A DNA stretch of 64,000 bases, taken from contig NZ_JAEVLT010000001.1 in the NCBI RefSeq assembly GCF_024494385.1, forward strand, positions 124,001 to 188,000. Reading direction: 5' to 3'. This stretch comes from Bacillus sp. EB600 (GTDB lineage: Bacteria; Bacillota; Bacilli; Bacillales; Cytobacillaceae). Both the position numbers and the translations under genes were made by a program. Shown piece after piece: positions 61,088 through 64,000 of the stretch (position 1 is its first letter; every line of letters begins with the position of its first letter). The notes beneath the pieces are model-generated. The model had not been told where the DNA came from, searched no databases, and saw nothing but the letters and a program-made list of their open reading frames with translations.

Positions 61088-61699
61088 TTAACTGTAGGAT
61101 CGAACGACTTCACTAAGACTTGCTGCATTGGTACCGTTGCCGATTGCCGCAAATTTCCACTCACTCCCGTGGCGATAAATTTCCCCTGCAACCAAGCATG
61201 TTTTTCCGCTATAATCATCGGTTAAATTGTAATGAAGCATTTCCTGATCACTTGCTGGGTTTGCAATTCTAATAAACGCATTTTGAATCATCCCAAAATG
61301 CTGCTTCCTTTTTACTGAATCATAGATATTTACAACAAAGACCAGTTTGTGGATCGTTCCAGGAACCTTACTTAAGTCGACGACAATCTGTTCATCATCT
61401 CCATCTCCTGCTCCTGTCAAGTTATCCCCAGAATGCTGGACACTGCCATCTTTGCTCTTCAAATTTCCAAAATAAACAACGTCATTATTATGTTGTAGTT
61501 TATCATTCTCACCAAGCATAAGAACAGAGGCATCACAATCAATATTAGCAGTACCCCCGCCACCAAATAGGGAACCTAAAAATCCGCCACCACCACTACT
61601 TTTAACAGGGTCCCAGCCTAGTCCAACTAAAATTTTTGTAAGCCCCGGATTGCTTTTTGTTAAATCGACTCTTTGTCCTTTTTGCAAATTAATTGCCAT
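61088..61699 (-). CDS. TerD family protein with glycine-rich insert
   Basis: A second TerD protein of 203 aa. It starts MAINLQKGQRVDLTKSNPGL, and has a glycine-rich insert GGGGFLGSLFGGGGTAN (about residues 37-53) after GWDPVK. The calcium site is [18 protein letters not shown]. The insert is seen in B. subtilis YceC-type proteins. It lies 19 nt after the TelA gene, so the four genes of this cluster are probably co-transcribed. Confidence 0.92.
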   Translation of the reverse strand: MAINLQKGQRVDLTKSNPGLTKILVGLGWDPVKSSGGGGFLGSLFGGGGTANIDCDASVLMLGENDKLQHNNDVVYFGNLKSKDGSVQHSGDNLTGAGDGDDEQIVVDLSKVPGTIHKLVFVVNIYDSVKRKQHFGMIQNAFIRIANPASDQEMLHYNLTDDYSGKTCLVAGEIYRHGSEWKFAAIGNGTNAASLSEVVRSYS

Positions 61700-61718
61700 T
61701 AAAGTTCACCCCGCAAAT

Positions 61719-62822
61719 TTATTGTTGTTTTATTTTCTTGAAGTTTTCTTGAAGCTGCTCTAAACGTTTTGTCCCTTCTTCTCGCATGCGCTTATTTTCC
61801 TCTTCGATTGAACGTGTTTCCTGCATGCCTTTAATGATAATGTTCCATGATTCTTCAATCGTTTCTATTTTAATACTAGGACTGCCGGCGAGTCGGGCTA
61901 TATCTGTACTTTGCTGTGAAATATTTTGGGCATTCCGGAGCAGCATCTCATTGGTTCTCCGATCAAGCTCACTCATTGACTCAGCAACAAGTTTTTGTCT
62001 TTTTGCTGCCATTGCCTGGATGATCCCATTTTTAAAAATTGGAATGGTTGTTACAAAAGCGGAATTGATTTTTCCAATCAGTTTTGTGTTTCCCCGCTGC
62101 AGCAGACGAATTTGTGGAGCGGTCTGCAAGGATACCATTTTTGCCATTTCTAAATCATAAATCCTCTGCTCCATTAACTCAATCGCATTCTTTAATGAAT
62201 CAAGCTGCATCGAGGCAAGTTGATCATTGGCTGCTGCCCGTGACTCCAGTTGCGGAAGTTGATTGTTTTTTAATTCCTCTACCTTAATTTGTCCAGCGAC
62301 AGCATATTTTTCCAATGTTAAATAGTATTGATAATTTTGTTCATACATTTGCTCAAGCATGTTCGTAGACTGAACCATTTCTTGTTGGTATTTAGAAATC
62401 TCAACATAAACCTTATCGATTTCATGTCCCATTGTTTGGTATTTTCCAAAAAGCTTATCGACTATCTTTTCGCCTTTTTTAAAAAGCTTTCCCAATAGGC
62501 CGCCAGAGGTTTTCTGAAAATCCTTAGCGTCAAATTTATCCATAATTCGGCCAAGCTGCTTTAAAAGTTCACCTGAGTCTTCTATTTTTGTTGTCCGCAT
62601 ATTCCGCAAAATTTGATCAGAGAATCGCGATATTTGTTCTGCGGGTTCTTTCCCGAATTCCAAAATTTGAATTTGGTCTCGTTCATCAATAGACTTGGCC
62701 AAATTTTGTACCTCAGGCTCTTTGCGAAGTGCAAGCTTTATATCTGACACCTTTGTTTCAGTCAGTTGGTCATCCGGATTAGAGGAAATTAGATCTGTTG
62801 ATGGATTGGGTGATCGATTCAT
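61719..62822 (-). CDS. TelA/YceH family toxic anion resistance protein
   Basis: A 367-aa helical protein of the TelA (toxic anion resistance) family. It has long coiled-coil regions (VQNLAKSIDERDQIQ, EKIVDKLFGKYQTMGHEIDK, LRNAQNISQQSTDIARLAGS) and the IPIFKNGIIQAMAAKRQK stretch that marks the family. Biochemical function is unknown. It probably works with the TerD proteins in stress or membrane protection; B. subtilis YceH lies in a SigB-controlled operon. It begins MNRSPNPSTDLISS at 62822. Confidence 0.93.
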   Translation of the reverse strand: MNRSPNPSTDLISSNPDDQLTETKVSDIKLALRKEPEVQNLAKSIDERDQIQILEFGKEPAEQISRFSDQILRNMRTTKIEDSGELLKQLGRIMDKFDAKDFQKTSGGLLGKLFKKGEKIVDKLFGKYQTMGHEIDKVYVEISKYQQEMVQSTNMLEQMYEQNYQYYLTLEKYAVAGQIKVEELKNNQLPQLESRAAANDQLASMQLDSLKNAIELMEQRIYDLEMAKMVSLQTAPQIRLLQRGNTKLIGKINSAFVTTIPIFKNGIIQAMAAKRQKLVAESMSELDRRTNEMLLRNAQNISQQSTDIARLAGSPSIKIETIEESWNIIIKGMQETRSIEEENKRMREEGTKRLEQLQENFKKIKQQ

Positions 62823-62826
62823 CGTT

Positions 62827-64000
62827 TTAATCTCCCTTTAAATTTTTTAAAAAACCTTGAAAAAAAACCTTTTTTATTAGAGATGGTTCTTTGAATTCCA
62901 ATTCAAAAACAACCTCATCAAGCCAATGTGTATCAAAAAGATCTGCAGCAAGGTAGTTTTCAATATCATTGTGACCCGTAGGATTATAGACGATAATATC
63001 TATTCCAAAGTTATTTAACAACAGCAATACCGCAGCATCAGACCTTTGTAAATTCCCATGGAGCTCGTTGTTGTAAAGAATCAATTTAGGAATACTCTGC
63101 GAGTAATCAAACCTTTCTAGCATTTGGATGATACTCTCCGGTATTTTCATCGCAAGACTAAATAAATAAACTCGTAATTCTTCCTTTGATTCTTGTGTTA
63201 AAGGCAATAGATCTGGATTTTCACAGACGTTTCTGATCGCATTTGCGATCCCTTTTTGCAATCCGGCCGGCAGCTTACCATAGGACCAATAATGGGCCTT
63301 TATCATTTTTTCCGGGTTTAACAGACCATCTCTCCCAAGCGCATTCCGATAATGGAAGCGAAAATCGCTGGAAGGGGTAACTGTGAAAGGAAAGTGGCGA
63401 ACCAATAAGCTATTTTCTAATTGGGTAATTGCATGGAGCCGCTCCCAAAACTCTTTTTTATTTTTACTAACCCCGTGAATTTTTGCGAACAGGGAAGGGA
63501 TTTTCACTTGACCATTTCCAACATCAAAGTTTGGTCTAATCATTGCAATTTCTTTACTAAGAATGAACAGCTCATCATACGTTGTTTTTAACGTAATCGA
63601 TGAAGGCGTATAGTCCCTTAATTGCCATGGTTTATACAACCCTGATCCCTCTTCGTTTAAGATCGTCTCGATTTCCTTTGAAGCACGGTAAGCGACTGTC
63701 GTCTTTCTCATGCGTTTTTCAGATGGAAATGACTCAGCAGGTTGATTCTTTTGAAAACGGTGAACAAATAATTTCTCTTTCACCATATCAGCAAAAGGAT
63801 TCTTTCCTTCCGGATGAAAAACAACCACATCGCAGCCAAGCTTTACTAAATAATATAAAAAATACTGATGGCTCTTTTTAAAATCACCATACCAAAGAAA
63901 CTTTGGCATTTCTCTGTGCGGATCTGCTTTACTCAATGGATCTTCTAAATGATTGATCGACCACTTCACAATATCAACGAGAACTCTCCGAAATTCGACG
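62827..64000 (-). CDS. YceG-like protein, N-terminally truncated by window edge
   Basis: At least 390 residues. The frame continues past the GTG at 63969 to the window edge without a stop (about 10 more codons), so the gene begins outside. The visible part ends FFQGFLKNLKGD and contains KFLWYGDFKKSHQYFLYYL, DVVVFHPEGKNPF and a later, similar pair IPKLILYNNELHG and IDIIVYNPTGHNDIE, suggesting two related Rossmann-like halves. B. subtilis YceG (about 537 aa) is the likely counterpart. It lies 4 nt before telA. Function is unknown. Confidence 0.85.
   Translation of the reverse strand, partial: VEFRRVLVDIVKWSINHLEDPLSKADPHREMPKFLWYGDFKKSHQYFLYYLVKLGCDVVVFHPEGKNPFADMVKEKLFVHRFQKNQPAESFPSEKRMRKTTVAYRASKEIETILNEEGSGLYKPWQLRDYTPSSITLKTTYDELFILSKEIAMIRPNFDVGNGQVKIPSLFAKIHGVSKNKKEFWERLHAITQLENSLLVRHFPFTVTPSSDFRFHYRNALGRDGLLNPEKMIKAHYWSYGKLPAGLQKGIANAIRNVCENPDLLPLTQESKEELRVYLFSLAMKIPESIIQMLERFDYSQSIPKLILYNNELHGNLQRSDAAVLLLLNNFGIDIIVYNPTGHNDIENYLAADLFDTHWLDEVVFELEFKEPSLIKKVFFQGFLKNLKGD

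Noticed and set aside
1..64000. CRISPR array, prophage, complete insertion sequence, rRNA operon or replication origin
   Set aside because: No regular direct repeats with spacers, no transposase or integrase genes, no rRNA sequence and no DnaA-box cluster were seen on either strand.

Overview
The window comes from a low-G+C, endospore-forming Bacillaceae bacterium, probably a Bacillus or Neobacillus-like species. Three things point there. It has the B. subtilis-type blocks yozD-yodN-yozE-yokU-kamA-yodP/Q/R/S/T, thyA-dfrA, SCO-ypmS and msrA/msrB. It carries spore genes (GerP-like and small heat-shock coat proteins, and a Ku/LigD pair). Its signals are Gram-positive throughout: strong GGAGG ribosome sites, T-box leaders, intrinsic terminators after most units, and a perfect cre site. 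About four fifths of the genes lie on the minus strand.

Layout. 1-2.5 kb: the start of an OmpR-type response regulator, a candidate small RNA, the tRNA 2-selenouridine synthase MnmH and an unknown gene. 2.6-9.7 kb: a complete tryptophan operon trpEGDCFBA behind a consensus promoter and two tandem tryptophan T-boxes. 9.7-16.4 kb: MOSC protein, MFS efflux pump, alpha/beta hydrolase and the fructose operon fruRKA with a cre site inside its promoter. 16.6-17.0 kb: four tRNA genes (Leu-CAG, Pro-CGG, Gly-CCC, Ser-CGA), all with C at the wobble position. 17.1-22 kb: a small DUF6509 protein, the cold-inducible YdjO zinc-ribbon protein, divergent ku and ligD (non-homologous end joining), and a long-form diaminopimelate epimerase. 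22-27.8 kb: a mixed region with a patatin-like gene broken by one in-frame stop, the tail of a lost transporter, an amidohydrolase, a GNAT acetyltransferase preceded by an elaborate candidate structured RNA, and an SDR protein lacking the usual catalytic residues. 28.1-30.1 kb: a five-gene spore-coat type cluster (two GerPA/GerPF-like proteins, two Hsp20 proteins, a GerPC-like coiled-coil protein). 30.1-38 kb: lipoproteins, a CobW GTPase with a coiled-coil partner, a CtpB-type protease, a VanY-type carboxypeptidase, DeoD and several very small genes. 38-48.7 kb: the lysine 2,3-aminomutase (kam) locus with its sigma-54 activator and a clear -24/-12 promoter. 48.8-60.4 kb: an S66 peptidase, an FAD enzyme, MsrA/MsrB, an RsmF-type rRNA methyltransferase, YpmS, SCO, DegV, TatA/TatC, DfrA and ThyA. 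60.5-64 kb: a tellurite/stress cluster of two TerD proteins, TelA and a YceG-like protein running off the window.

How the genes work together. The trp operon makes tryptophan and is controlled by uncharged tRNA-Trp at two successive terminators. The fru operon imports and phosphorylates fructose under FruR and probably CcpA. The kam locus converts L-lysine to beta-lysine and appears equipped to acetylate, transaminate and CoA-activate the products. The spore genes and Ku/LigD concern spore structure, germinant access and DNA repair.

The least explained features are the structured RNA at about 25.9-26.1 kb, the candidate small RNA at 0.44-0.59 kb, the paired palindromes flanking the sigma-54 activator, and a GC-rich intergenic repeat present three times (10.4, 33.4 and 58.9 kb). 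No CRISPR array, prophage, complete insertion sequence or rRNA gene was seen.
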